Shown piece after piece: positions 50,640-62,870 of a stretch of DNA of 64,000 nucleotides. Position 1 is the stretch's first letter; every line of letters begins with the position of its first letter. The DNA is from Acanthochlamys bracteata (lineage: Eukaryota > Streptophyta > Magnoliopsida > Pandanales > Velloziaceae). The notes under the pieces are model-generated. The model was not told the origin of the DNA. It ran no database searches and worked only from the letters and a program-made list of their open reading frames with translations. Location of the stretch: assembly GCA_019914995.1 (NCBI GenBank), contig CM034137.1, positions 3,224,001 through 3,288,000 on the forward strand. Reading direction: 5' to 3'. Made by a program: the position numbers and the translations under genes.

Positions 50640-50680
<41 letters not shown>
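49785..50680. repeat. simple repeats in the probable 5' UTR intron
   Basis: There is a GA run at about 49789-49808, an almost pure G run at about 50085-50106 (T4 then G11-A-G6-A-G2), and a CT run at about 50642-50680. Antisense frames rich in Arg-Glu across the CT run are artefacts. Confidence 0.8.
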
Positions 50681-50682
<2 letters not shown>

Positions 50683-51091
50683 CTATTGGGCTAGTTTATG
50701 ATGATTGGATTCATGTTGTCTAGTTTCCTAGTATTTTGTCTTAACTAGCAAGTCCCTTTTAGTAGTGTAAAGAAATGGAAATACAGGGAATTCTTTGTTA
50801 GCCGAATGTCTACATACAATTATGTTATCCAACTTCGTCAGGGCGATATTTTCCTGAAAAGAAAAAAACTAATGCAACTGATTTCATTTGTGTATGTCCA
50901 TGTGAAATGAACCATTTTCGTCATCTGACAACTGCTTATTGAAAAAGTATATGGCATACTTTATCTCCCTAAGGCTGTTAATTTCCCTGCTATTCTATGT
51001 AAAATGCCATTCTTTTTTGATGTAGCATACTGCACTTATGGGAAGGCATTTTTTCATCTTCTAATGAGCAGGTGACTGACTCATTCTTGTG

Positions 51092-54000
51092 ATGGGAAAG
51101 AATGAAGCTGGGAGTCCCAAAGTTGAGAAAGCATCTTCACCTGTACAGGTAGGTGAGGTGTTTCTTTTGTTTCTCCTACTGGGATTGCTTTCAAGAGTGA
51201 GGGGTGGAAGGTGGTGACAGAAAAGGAACGTGAGTCATTATTAATCCTAATTCGAGGTATAAGCGTAATTATAAATTGTAAAAGATTGGAATTTCTTTAT
51301 TATCAAATAATATGCACTTTATGGCTGCTATTTTTCTGCATCATATTTTGCTAAAATTACATTCCTGAATATGTAGCCTGAACTTTTTCACGTAGTGCCC
51401 GGTGTGTCCCCTGACATGGAATGCCTTTGTACCTCAACAGCTGCGAATGTGTTCCTATAACCTGCATCCCTCCAGTTATCAGTTCATTTTTATCAGTAAT
51501 CTTTATACTAGCGGAAAACAAAATACTAGTTTCATGCTATAACTTAAAACTAGGCAAGTCAAACCTATCCAAAGTTTATACCTTCCTATTATAAAATCCG
51601 ACAACTGTCCTTCATAGGTAGCTCTCTGATGAAGATACGTGGCACTGGGTTAAATTTACGCGCATACTTTTTCTCATTGTTGAACATAACAAAAGGGTAC
51701 TTATGTTCCTTTAATTGCTACTTACAGGAGGCACCTGCAGTTCATGCATTTCCAGATTGGGCAACAGTGCAGGTTTTTTCTTAGATATTGGCAGTTTATC
51801 TATGTGTTTTGCAAGATAACCATGAAAAAGGCTGAATCTGTTTTTTTGTGGCCAGGCATATTATGGCCCAGGTGTTGCTATTACACCTCCATACTTTAGC
51901 CCAGGGCACTCACCTCATCCATATATGTGGCCCCCGCAGGTATTTATGCTATAAGAATAATTGGAGAGGAAAATATCTTAAATTTACTTCCATAGGCACC
52001 TTGCAACTTTGTTCTTTAAGAGCCATAGGGGTAGGGGTGGCAGTTAGGGTTCCTGGGTCGATTCCGGTTCGACCCATATAATAATCGTGTCAAAATTGTT
52101 CAACCTTAACTCGACTTATTTATTTATATAGGTCAAAATTGTCAACTCTAACCAATTTATTTAATAACCGAATTAAATTCAAATCGACCTATTTAATACT
52201 TAAAATTAAGATAAAAATTATAAATATTAATTTTTAACAATATATATATAAATTATTAATTATGATATATTTAAAAAGAAAAATATTAATTTTGATAAAA
52301 TTTATAAATTAAGTAATAATTAGTTAAATTAAGATAAGTTAAGAAATACATATACAAATTAAATTCAAATTTTTACTATTATTTTTTAATTATTAAATAA
52401 TATATACTATATAAATAACTAAACGGATTAAACGGGTCAATATCGGGTCAATTCGAATCCGATACGAATCCGTTTAAATTTTGGGTCATTTTTGGGTTGA
52501 TCCGAAATTGATCGAATCCGACTAAGCTTGATCCAAACCCGATTTATTCGGGTCGATTTTGGGTCGGGTTCGCAGGTCGAAAATTGCCACCCCTACTAGT
52601 GATAGGGGTTGTCTCTTCTTATCACGAACTTTACTATTCCTGTAGTAAACATAACATTGTGATTGGAAACCTGCATTCAGCTAATAACTAGTGGCGTGAT
52701 ATTCTTATAGCTATTTTAATAGACACTACAACCAAAGTCTTAACATTCTTTTGGCAAATAGTGTTTCTTCTTTTCTTTTGTATTCTGGATTGGATAATTT
52801 GACTATCTGATGATATGGTCGAAAGATAATCAGCTTGTTGAGGTCACTTTCCTGAGCATTCAGCTTCACTGTTGTGCTATATGTGCTCAAATTGCAAACT
52901 TGATATTTTACCTTTTCTAAATCTTCTGGAACATGTTCTGACCGACTTCAATTCTCTCTGTTATTTGCCAATGTCAGCATTTGATGCCTCCATTCGGTGC
53001 AACATATGCAGCAATATATCCTCATGGAGTTTATCCCTCAGTGCCCTTTGTAAGTTCATGTTTCTAATCTTACCATTGACTACCCTTTTCAAAATTGACA
53101 TGCTTTATGCTATTTGAGTCTTTGATCGTCTAGGATAATTGTCCTATTCCTCCTAAGAATCCTGACAACATTTCTGAAGTTTGGATGGTTACAGATCAAT
53201 GCCCCTTCCAAGGCCTTATTTATGTTTGTTGATTAATGATGGTATTTCTGTGTTTAGGGTCCACTCGCGCATTGTCAAGGGATTCCGCCATCGTCTATTA
53301 CAGGTGAAGCTGTGCAGGTAAGATATGACATTCAGATTGCATTTTTTTTCTCAACTTCAATGGGAATTTTGGAACTTTAATACATATATGTATGTTATTT
53401 GTTGAATTTTAAAATTTTAATCATTGTGAAGATGGCAACTCCTTTTGGTGTCGAGACACCCAGTAAATCTTCAAGCAATAGAGCTAGGGGCCTCTTAAAA
53501 AAGCTTAAGGGACCTGACGGTTTTGCTGTAGCAGTTGGTAATGGCAATGCAGATAGTGATGCAGGTGGTATTGCTGATTCTCAGAGGTATTTCTTTTGAA
53601 GATGTTCTCGTTTTTTCTGCAGACATGAGTCTGTTCATTCTGAACCTTCTGTGTGGTGTTTGCACCTCTTATTGACACTATACTTGCAGTGGTGAATCAG
53701 GTGTTGAAGGTACAAGTGATGGAATTGGTGGTAACCCTGGCGCATACGTAATTATGCGAAATTCCACGACTCAAAATTAGGTTGATACTAGGGGATGTCG
53801 GTTTCAGTGCAAATCCTTAATAAACCTGTCTTCTATTTTTCTCTTGATAGGGGAACAAGAATCAAGGCGATAGTTCTGAGGACCAATTGGCATCAGGTAT
53901 GGCTGCATCTTCTGGCTCAATTGAACTTTGTTGTGGACTTGCAGGGCAATTACTTTTAAGATATAATCAGTCTTTCATAGCTATTGAAGTAGGAATGTTT

Positions 54001-55389
54001 GCATTACGGATGTCATCTGGAAGGTTTTAATGTTTAATGTCAAACTTGATGAAAAGGAGCCAAAGCCTTTTGGAGTTTATTTTTAGTGGTCATCTTGTAC
54101 TGGAACACAAGTTTGGTTCCTGGTTGGCCCTGAATCACTAGAAAATTGGCATGTCATGCCTGAAGTATGGCTTATTGAATCTTTCCAGGAAAGGATGGGA
54201 AAGATGAGGCTCTCCTAGCTACAGTTCATGGTGTTGAAACAAATGCAACGTCCACACTGAAATTTGGAACAGCAGCAGCACCTGCAAACATGACAGAGAC
54301 ATCAGTAGACTCAAGATCTTCATCTGTTCCAAGGCCATCAATAGACTTGAGAGTTTCCACTGGTTCAGAGGTGAAACCTGCTGTTGCACCTGTCACACCA
54401 GCTGCTAAAGCAATGGTGCGTGGTCGTGGCGGAGTTCCTCATGACCTTTGGATACAGGCATGTGCAATGCTAGTACCAACGTCACCTTAATATTGGTCTT
54501 CACAAGTCTCTCAATACACTTAAAATGCGAGAAATGCAAACTTCAGCAAGTTATTGTAAAATCTTTGCAATGGCATTCGAAAATCTTCCTTTTACAAAAT
54601 GCAGCTTTTAATTGCTTAAAATTTCTGATACCCATGCTTCATCACATGTTTTCAAGTGTTCCTCCTTTTTACGATTTACCTTGCTAAAATAAATCTTTAG
54701 CAGGACATTTTATGCAAGTCAAAGAAACTATATCCACATTTACAAGATTTCTGTTTCAGGATGAGAGGGAGTTGAAACGAGAAAGGAGAAAGCAATCTAA
54801 CAGAGAATCAGCTAGAAGATCACGTTTGAGAAAACAAGTAAGGAGTTTTTCCAAGTTCTCGTCCCTTGCATACCTTCCATATTACATTTCAAGCTCAAGC
54901 TATCAGTCTATTTGTCTGAACTGAAAAGATGTCCTTCGTTATCACCAGGCTGAAACTGAAGAACTTGCACAGAAAGTTGAAATCTTAAGCGGTGAGAATA
55001 CCCAGCTCCAAGCTGAAATCACACGGCTCATTGAGAGCTCTGAGAAACTCGAACAAGAGAATGCAGCGCTAATGGTTCTCAAAAACTATTCCATACTTGC
55101 AATAATATTTAGTCACAGCTTTACAAACTGCCTCTTCAGAGTATTGAATTTTGCAGGATTCTTTGTGATGCAGGAGAAATTACAACATGTGCAAGGGGAC
55201 CAGGTTGAAGAAATACCTCCCGAAGATGTTGAAGTAGATGTATCAGTTGGTACAGAAAACCTGTTGTCAAAGCTAAACAATCTGAACTCGATAGACAGCG
55301 CAAGTTTTCTGCAGGATACTCCCAATGGCAAGCTTCAACAACTTCTAAGCTCAAGTAGCTCAAGGGCAGATACAATTGCTGCTGGCTGA
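51092..55389 (+). CDS. G-box binding factor (GBF/CPRF-type bZIP transcription factor)
   Basis: Twelve coding exons join in frame to 421 residues: 51092-51148, 51728-51772, 51856-51939, 52978-53049, 53258-53317, 53432-53586, 53690-53747, 53851-53896, 54189-54457, 54760-54837, 54949-55074 and 55174-55389. The N-terminal half is the proline-rich MFMR region (FPDWATVQAYYGPG, HPYMWPPQHLMPPFG). A Ser/Gly/Asp-rich middle follows. The basic region is RERRKQSNRESARRSRLRKQ, with the invariant Asn and Arg, and a leucine zipper comes after it (residues ~310-350). Such proteins bind CACGTG G-boxes as dimers in the nucleus and act in light and stress responses. Exon 9 ends before a GC donor. Intron 3 holds a 566 bp element at 52032-52597. 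All key residues are intact, so the gene looks functional. Confidence 0.95.
52032..52597. mobile_element. 566 bp non-autonomous element in intron 3 of the bZIP gene
   Basis: Inverted ends TAGGGGTGGCA and TGCCACCCCTA bound the element. AGCCATAGGGG (52021-52031) and AGTGATAGGGG (52598-52608) flank it as an imperfect duplication. Inside are GGGTCGATT / CGACCC-type words also seen in the 832 bp elements at 40230 and 42952, so all three are one broad family. It is wholly intronic and leaves the exons intact. Confidence 0.7.
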
Positions 55390-55890
55390 TCTTTTCTATA
55401 CCAGCTTCAGCATTTTGTGGTGCTGCTTTGAAGTGGATATTTTGGCAAATTTAACACATGTCTACAAGCTTTTACACTGGCAAATCAAGTTTTACTGAGC
55501 AACTGATTAACTTGGAGAGCCTTGGTTTAAAGTATAGTTATCGATGGTACTAGCATCTTTTTAGTAGACCTGTTCAACATGTTTAGAGCTGACGACTGAT
55601 GTATCTATCCTGTGTGTAATGTTTTGTGTAATTGAGAAGTGTTTCAACTGATTTTGTACTTGGCTGGAAGTCTGCCTTTGCTATGTTACTGCAATTATGG
55701 GCGTTTGTTTTGAAACATCACAGGTTATATAGAGGTTCTTGCGTACAAGCTAGTTGAGCATTCTTTTGAGCAAATCTGATTCCACAAGATGCAGTGGTCT
55801 TAGTGACAGACTTGGCCCTTCTCGCAAGTATTCTGCAAATTCTCACATATCAAAGTTGTGCAGATAGTAGATGCCAGTTATTCGAAGTTA

Positions 55891-56389
55891 CGTTGGATGA
55901 GATACATGTTTGGATAGGCTTTATATACTATTGAGCTTATTTATTTTTTAATTAATTTTATTTATTTATTAGATTAGTGCTAATTAGTGTGGCAGTCACA
56001 GGGAGAGAGCAATTGGTAAAGAATAATAACAGTGCAGGACAATGCGTAAAGATTACACTGTATGTTGCGAAAATTTATTAGTGTAGTAGTATACAGATAG
56101 TCATGGTACGCGCTTGAGGTATTATGTGATACATATTTTTGTGAAATTTTTTTATACTATTCTAATTGAGTATAGAGAACATTAGTTGTTCTCCTAAAAG
56201 AAGTGGATATTGTAACTGAATTATTAATAGTCGAGTATTTTTTGTACCGGCCGTGATTTTTTTTCAAAAATTGGTGAGATTTTTTTCAAATAATTGCTTT
56301 ATTTTATTGTAAGATCATCAGTATTTCTGCTGCACTTGTCAGGAGCGGTTCTGTTTTAGAATTTATCTCGAGTTAACTCGTTCGTAATA
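55891..56389 (+). repeat. 5' LTR of element C
   Basis: It aligns from its first base (CGTTGGATGAG, ancestral TGTTAGAAT-) to its end (TTCGTAATA) with 58082-58649. It is 499 bp and lacks a ~70 bp segment present in the other LTR. Both terminal dinucleotides have mutated. Confidence 0.75.
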
Positions 56390-56391
56390 AG

Positions 56392-56403
56392 TGGTACCAG
56401 AGC
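56392..56403 (+). other. primer-binding site of element C
   Basis: TGGTACCAGAGC differs at one base from the plant initiator Met tRNA complement TGGTATCAGAGC, and starts two bases after the 5' LTR. Confidence 0.85.
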
Positions 56404-56479
56404 TGAGATTTTATATGGCAATGAGATATGACATTGAGAAATTTAGCAGAAAAATTTTTCATTATAGAAGATAAAAATA

Positions 56480-57780
56480 ATGGCAGTTCTCACTAAGAAG
56501 GATACATATGCGGCTATTGAGGGACGACCAGATGGACATCATTGATGAGAGGTGGAGGAAGATGAAGGGCAATGCGATTGGGAGCATCCATTTAGCAGTT
56601 ACTGGTGAAGTGTTGTCGAATATTTCTGAAAAGAAAACTGCGAAGTCACTGCACAACAAGATCTTTTTGAAGAGAAGATTGTACACTTTACGGATAACGG
56701 AGTCGCAATCAGTCACCGAGCATATTAACAATTTGAATACTCTATTTTCTCATCTTACATCGTTGGGACAGACGTTAGAATCAGTGGAGCGACCAGAGAT
56801 TCTACTTCAAAGTCTTCATGATTCGTTGATCAGCTCATCATTAATTTGACTAATAATATTGCTACAGATCTTGTGTTTGATGAGGTGGCAGCTGCAGTTT
56901 TTGAAGAGTAAAACATGTGTAGAAACAAAGAGGACCACAAGTCAAGCACTCAACAATCAGGTGATTTGCTGGCATTGCAGGGAAGATCAAAAGAACGAGG
57001 CTACAGTGGGAGCAAGTCGAAAAGCAAAAAGAAGGTGAGGTGTTTTCTCTATAGTAAGCTTAGACACTAAAAGTTTGAGTGCTCGAAAAATAAGACAAAG
57101 GATGCCAGTTCATTGAAGGAGGTGTATGTGACAACTTGTGCTTCTGAGATTGATTTTCTCTGAGGCACGCCCATACTTGGGTTGACAGGAAGCCGGTTTG
57201 GCAAGAAGCAAGCTCAAGATAGCAGCTTATAGGGAATTCGAGTTCGAAGTAATGGTGGTTCGAATCAGTTAAGTGTAGGCGTGTAGTTGCTTGTGATATC
57301 AACAGTGATTGGTAAGAGCTTATCGTGTCAGCAGCAGTGGTGGTTGATGAGCCAGATGCAGAGTCAGCCAAGCGGAGGTAGGATGTGGGGTACATGGATG
57401 GACTGTGCGATGTCAGGAGACGGTAGCTTTCTTCAGTAGGCTATAGGTGTTGGGCGATCATTCTATATCTGTGTTGGATCATTGGTAGATGTACTGTTTG
57501 CAATAGAGGTACTATTTTGGGTTCATTATTTTGTAAGATAGTTGTCCGCATGGGTGATCTTTAAAGGTCACATATGATAGATCTTTTGGAAGGTTTATAT
57601 TCTCCAACCGGAAGAACAAGCAGGAGAACTTGATGGGACAAATTTCGGAGAAAAGTCTCGAGGCATGCCTGTGTCGAGACTAAAAATTTGATATTTATCT
57701 CGAGTGTTGGCTAAAATGTGAGATAGCGAGACCTGACTAAGATTTTTTACATGTAATGGATCGAACATAACAAGAGGAGT
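56480..57780 (+). pseudogene. gag and protease remnant of element C
   Basis: An ATG at 56480 begins MAVLTKKDTYAAIEGRPD and shifts frame near 56525. The frame open to 56849 carries copia gag signatures (IHLAVTGEVLSNI, SVTEHINNLNTLFSHLTSLG). A broken zinc knuckle (CFLYSKLRH, then KFEC) lies near 57040-57085. Words near 57530-57560 (VVRMGD) recall the copia protease region. After about 57780 nothing of integrase, RT or RNase H is visible before the 3' LTR. Stops and shifts are frequent. Confidence 0.7.
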
Positions 57781-58081
57781 CGACGAATGGTTTCTCCAAA
57801 GCTTCATAGATGAGTGCAAGTCGATTCTTTTTTTGTTAGTTTATTCTCCAATCTAGCTAGTGAAGTAGGGAGAATGGTGTGTGTTAGTTAGATTGATGCA
57901 TCAATAGTGGAAGCTTATGGTTCTGTTATGATGGAATATGTCCAATGTTGTAAGGTAGTGAGAGAACTAAGAGGCAATGGGAGCAGATAATCCAATCGTA
58001 TTATGGTTGGTAAAATGTGTTATTTGACGGTGCTTAAAGAATGAAGATGAAAGCCATTGCAAAGTGTTTTTAGTGAGAGTT

Positions 58082-58649
58082 TGTTAGAATAAAAACACCT
58101 TGCATTAGGCTTTATGTTATTGGGCTCATTTTAATTTTTAGTTAGTTCTATCTATTTATTAGGTTAGTGCTAATTATGTTAAGGTGTGTGCTTCTTTTTG
58201 ATATGGCAGCCGTAAGGTTAGAGTGGCAGCCGCAAGGAGAGAGCAATCGATAAGGAGCAACAACAGTAAATGATAACATGCAAGTGTTGTGGAGATCTAC
58301 TAGTGCAGTAGTACTGCAGTCAACAACGGTATGCGTGTGGAGCATTATGTGATATGTATTTTTGTGAAATTTTTTTGTACTACTGTAATTAAGTGTGTTT
58401 TACTTCCAGTAAGAAAGTATTTGTTGTTCTCTCGAGAGGAGTGAAAATTGTAACTCAATTATTGATAGTAGAGTTTCTTTGTACCGTCCATAGAATTTTC
58501 TCTCAAGTTGGTGAAAATTATTTCACGTAATTACTATATTTTATTGTATTTCTCAACTATTATATTTTATCGCAAAATTTTGATATTTCCGCTGCTTGCC
58601 ACGAGCGGCTCTGTTTTGAAATTTGTTCTGAGTTACCCCGTTCGTAACA
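58082..58649 (+). repeat. 3' LTR of element C
   Basis: It begins TGTTAGAATAAAAACACC and ends CGTTCGTAACA, so both TG and CA ends are kept. It is 568 bp. It differs from the 5' LTR mainly by a segment near 58180-58250 that contains a short GGCAGCCG-type internal duplication. Confidence 0.8.
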
Positions 58650-58845
58650 ATATAAGCATTACGTTCATCAGGGACAAGCAATCAAAACTAACTATAGCAT
58701 AGATTTGCATTCTCCGATGCTCTAATATTCGGGTGACACAACAAGAAGAACACTGGCTTCTTCATTTTGGCAGCAACTCGAGATATGCAACTAGTTGAGT
58801 TAGTAGCTACATGTTATATTTCGAACAAGATAACAGAATAAGTAA

Positions 58846-61636
58846 TCACAAACCAAAAATGTGATCGTTCGAACCGAAGAGCACGCTATTGAATTGTCTT
58901 GTATTCAGATCACCATTATCTAATGCAGTGCTAAACCTATCAAGCCATGGGCCAGGACTCGGTGTTTCAATCTCCTCAACCCACTCTGATGTCATATCAA
59001 TTTCATCCAGAGCTATAGGATCGCTGTCAGTAGATTTTCCTTTCAGCCGAAGCTTCAGATTGTACTGTACATAAATTAGGTCATTCAGCGTCTCTTTGTC
59101 GAGCTTGTTTCGCCTATCAGAATGCATTTGCTGTGCTGCAGTCCAGTTTCTATGAAATGATGGGGCACTGCAGACTTGGCTAAGTATCTTTACAGCAACT
59201 CTTTGCAACCCTGGAGCTGAATCACCATATTCCTCCCACCACATACCTGAGCGCGCAAACAGGCAGTATTTTTGCAATTTGATTTACTACTATCTGAGTC
59301 AGTCAACTTCAGAATTATAAGCAAATACATGAGTCACATGGCCACCAATTTGATTTACTGCTAGAAAAAATGAGTACTTCCCTTAAATTACAAAAAGACA
59401 CCATCTTTTCAAGTAAAATCAAATCACATTGAGTGGGCATTGGCAATTAGTTTGTCATTGAATCACCAATTGTTTTATCTTTTATTAAACGGATATTACA
59501 GGGATTTTAACTCTGAACCTCTCCTTTGGAGAATGTCCTAGCCACCCTGCCACTAGGTGCTTGGCAAACCATCGGTATGTAGGTTGAAAAGTTGTAACTT
59601 TCTACACTTGAAACACTTAGTTGATAAAGCCAAAAAGTGTGAAGTAAATTAGAAAAGGCTCATTTTATTAGCACAGGTATTCAGTTGTGAAAAATGCAAC
59701 CATATGCTTCCACAGGACACGGCTAATCTTTTATAATCCAATATGCTACTTGTCCTCACTAATTTACTTCAATTAAAGTACAAAGTTTAAAGTGCACAGG
59801 GGTATCATGAAAGAAGCTTCAAGATGAGGCTGGAGAAAGGTCTACATACCAGGGAGAGTTGAGTTACGAGCCTCCCTTGCTAAGTTGGAACCGAACATGC
59901 CTTGGGCTTTCTTGAACACAAAGATTTCAGATGTTATATTTTGTCTAGATTCAGGTGTTGGCAGTAGCTTCTCTAGAACAGCAATGAAATCCTCCTTTAT
60001 GGGTCCAAGAAATTTAACTTCAGGATTGTATTGTATACTGGGGTTTAAGTATGCTGCCGCTGCATGGAGTGATGAATGTAGCTGATTTTGCCACCTCCTG
60101 TCAACTATGTCAAGAAACACCTGGCATTTACGCTCATCCATTATATAGTAAGTCCGTATGGAATCCTTTGCCTTGCTCATAGACTCGTATATGGACCCGA
60201 CTGCAGGTTTTCCTCCAGAAACATCCCTCAAGACTTTCAGAAGAGGTTCAGAAACAGTAGCAATTTCTTCAACTGCTCCCCAAAATTCATTGTCATCAAG
60301 AATATCTATGCAAGTTATGCTGTGAGGCCTATCTGCATATGGGGAAGATGAATATTCAGGGCTATTGAACATATGCTTTAGTCTTGACTTTTGTTTCATG
60401 ATTGACTGTAAGGTAAGAAAATTCGAAGTAGACTTTGTGATACCACTGCGGACAAGCTCATGATCCCCTGTGTACTTTCTCATCAATTCGAGCAACCATG
60501 CATGATTGTAGATAAATTTGGTTATTTGTTGTGCTTGCAGGATGCATCTGCTAACCCAATCAATCTTCGAGAAATCGTCCAAGATCAAATTCAAACAGGT
60601 TGAAGCACAAGGAGACCAAAAGATGGTACCATAATTCTGGATAATGTGATTTCCCACGGTTGCATAGTTCAACGTGTTGTCCACAATTACCTGAACAACA
60701 TTATCTGGGCCGAAATCTTGAATGACTGAATCAAACAAATCAAACAGGCATTTTGTATTCTTGAAATATGTAGATGCATCAACGGACTTGTGGAAAAAGG
60801 TTCCCAAGGGCGATGAGACAAGGAAATTAATCAAAGCTCTTGATTTACCATCTGTCCATGTATCAGCAATTACAGTACAACCTGTTGTCACCCAATCTTT
60901 TTCTATCTCTTTTACCTGTAGTTCAAGTTCAGATTTAAGCTTCTGAAGCCACACTGTCCTAAGTGAATCTAGTGAAGGACCTCTGTAGCCTGGCCCACCT
61001 ACTGCTTCTAACATGACCTGATAAGAGGGAGAGTTTACAATGCTCAAGTCCAGCTTATTTTCAAAAAAGAATTCAGCAATGCACCTTTCAGCGTCCATAG
61101 AGGGCTGTGGTCTAATTCCCATACCACCACAAGGGGGTTTCAGTAGTGAAGTTGCAGGTTCAGACTGCACAAGTGCTTTTGGACTCGATAAAATCACAGG
61201 ACCCCTAGCTTCAGCCAATCTTTGTTTTCTAGCAAAGGCAGCTTCTTTTCCTTCTTCTTTCATTGCAATAATAGCTTTCACTCTATCAGTGATTTCATCT
61301 CTTACTTTACTACATGGATGGACACCTTTGCTAGGCAACCGAGACAGATGAAACTTCAATCTGCTGATGCCCCCATTGAGAACCTTTTGACAGAATTTAC
61401 ATCTCACCTTGTTACCGTCTAGCTTTTCACAGTATTCCCAGCACAAGTCTTTCTCCCGGACCACTGGAAAAGAAGAAACAAACTCATTTGTCAAGATGAA
61501 ATATTAAAGATATTTTAAACAATGGTTCATATAATTCATATTAGAACATCTGAATAAAGACATATTCACTTTGGTAGTTCAAGCCATGGAATGTATAAGT
61601 TGTTCTTTAAAGTTGCAAATAGCTTAAGAACTTACT
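58846..61636 (-). CDS. domesticated hAT-transposase-like protein (BED finger, DUF659, hAT dimerisation)
   Basis: The coding exons are 61636 (one base), 61463-59850 and 59246-58846. Together they give 671 residues in a continuous frame. The protein starts MVREKDLCWEYCEKLDGNKV. A BED-type zinc finger follows (CKFC, then HLSRLPSKGVHPC; residues ~17-50). A DUF659 region has WTDGKSRALINFLV (residues ~205-220), and the hAT C-terminal dimerisation region lies at residues ~540-610. Plant genes of this type, such as Arabidopsis At1g79740, are host genes derived from a transposase. They are nuclear and probably DNA-binding. The full-length open frame, two spliced leader exons (61667-61636 and about 62870-62762) and absence of terminal inverted repeats support a host gene and not a live transposon. 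The A of the start codon lies at the end of one exon and TG at the start of the next. Confidence 0.9.
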
Positions 61637-62870
61637 AGTGCTTTTGGAATGTCTCTTCTGATGCTCCCTGCAAAAGTAGAGGCAAAAGTCACAGATTTTA
61701 GTTTGTTTTCAGATAAATGGATAAGGTTTACATAACTGCAAAGCAAGGATAGCTGCCTAGTTACCCAATTTCCTTTCTGTAACTTATGGTGTATTTATGC
61801 ACATAGCTCCTACTGAAACATGGTAGTTCCCAATCATGCACCAATTAGAACATACAATATTCATAAGAAAGCTTTGAAAAACAGAAGAAAACCAAGCAAG
61901 TTACTACTGCAGTGAGCCAACAAATTGATCGTCTCATCATGGATGCATAATATAAATTTCCTATCTTTCAACAAATACTTCGCATTTGTTACCTGAGCAG
62001 AATTAACTCAATCACAACATTCTCTATTATATTCGCAGACACACAATTTTCATTTGCTAATCCTCGTTGCACAACCAAAAATGTAGACAGAACAAGTTAC
62101 ATGGCGAACTTTCATCTTTTAAAACTAAAGCGTCAACTTCATGTCCATGCAAGGAATAAGCTGATGGTAAGACAATTGAGCGTCTCTCTTTTGAGGTAAA
62201 AATACTGTGTCTATACGAAGTAATCATTTTCCGGAACGAATAATTTAGCAGACCACACTTTCAAGAGAGATTATATGCGGGTGTGTGTATACGAAACACT
62301 TCTCAAAAAACACTTGCTAGGAAGAAAACCCAACACCGGCTGCCATAAGAATGAAGTAAATTCTGAAAATTAGTGAACAGAATTGAGTGAGAACTTCTTC
62401 TAAAATCTCTGTTCTTTCTCAAAGCTGGAATGCAGGCATCAGCTTTGATATTAACCTACACTTAGATTTATGAGTCTTAACTGTGTGGAACAAGAACTAG
62501 ATATGTGTTACCATAAATTGAAGAAAGATTTCCAATTGGTCTAAATAACTCGTGTTCCTGAAAACAAACTAAATAAACTAACAGCTGGTGCTAAAGTTTA
62601 TATCTTTACTTTCATTTCAATCACATTTTCAGTTTCCACAGCACGGATTATTCCATTCTACCAGATCATTAGGAATTGGAATTGTTGGGAAATTTTGGAA
62701 ATTTGCTGTAAATTAGTGATGGATAAAAGAAAGAAAAAGAAGAAGAGGGAATTAAGCTTACGAGTTTAAGACGTTCCGATTTATCGCCGCCGTTGACGCG
62801 CGAGCGGGCGGAAGGGACTCGGAGAGAAATGGAATAAAAGGAGAATATAACGAGAGATAATAATATAATC
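61636..62870 (-). other. leader exons of the hAT-derived gene
   Basis: A 32-base exon (61667-61636) lies between an acceptor (TTTTGCAG) and a donor (GTAAGT). It ends CACTA, and with the next exon's TGG it makes the ATG. Further upstream, a GC-rich segment ends at a donor GTAAGC after 62762. It probably starts near 62870, where the DNA turns from GC-rich to AT-rich. The exact transcription start is not known. Confidence 0.6.

Larger units (their letters stand above)
55891..58649 (+). mobile_element. internally deleted Ty1/copia element C
   Basis: Two LTRs (55891-56389 and 58082-58649) enclose only about 1.7 kb. A primer-binding site TGGTACCAGAGC lies just inside the 5' LTR. The internal part has a gag frame, a damaged zinc knuckle and a trace of protease, but no reverse transcriptase or RNase H. 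It therefore depended on another element or lost its centre after insertion. The flanking 5-mers (AGTTA left, ATATA right) do not match well, so I cannot show the target duplication. It lies between the bZIP gene and the hAT-derived gene. Confidence 0.8.

Noticed and set aside
50391-50681. Minus-strand open frame starting with repeated Arg-Glu
   Set aside because: It is generated by the CT microsatellite within an intron and has no domain or start context.
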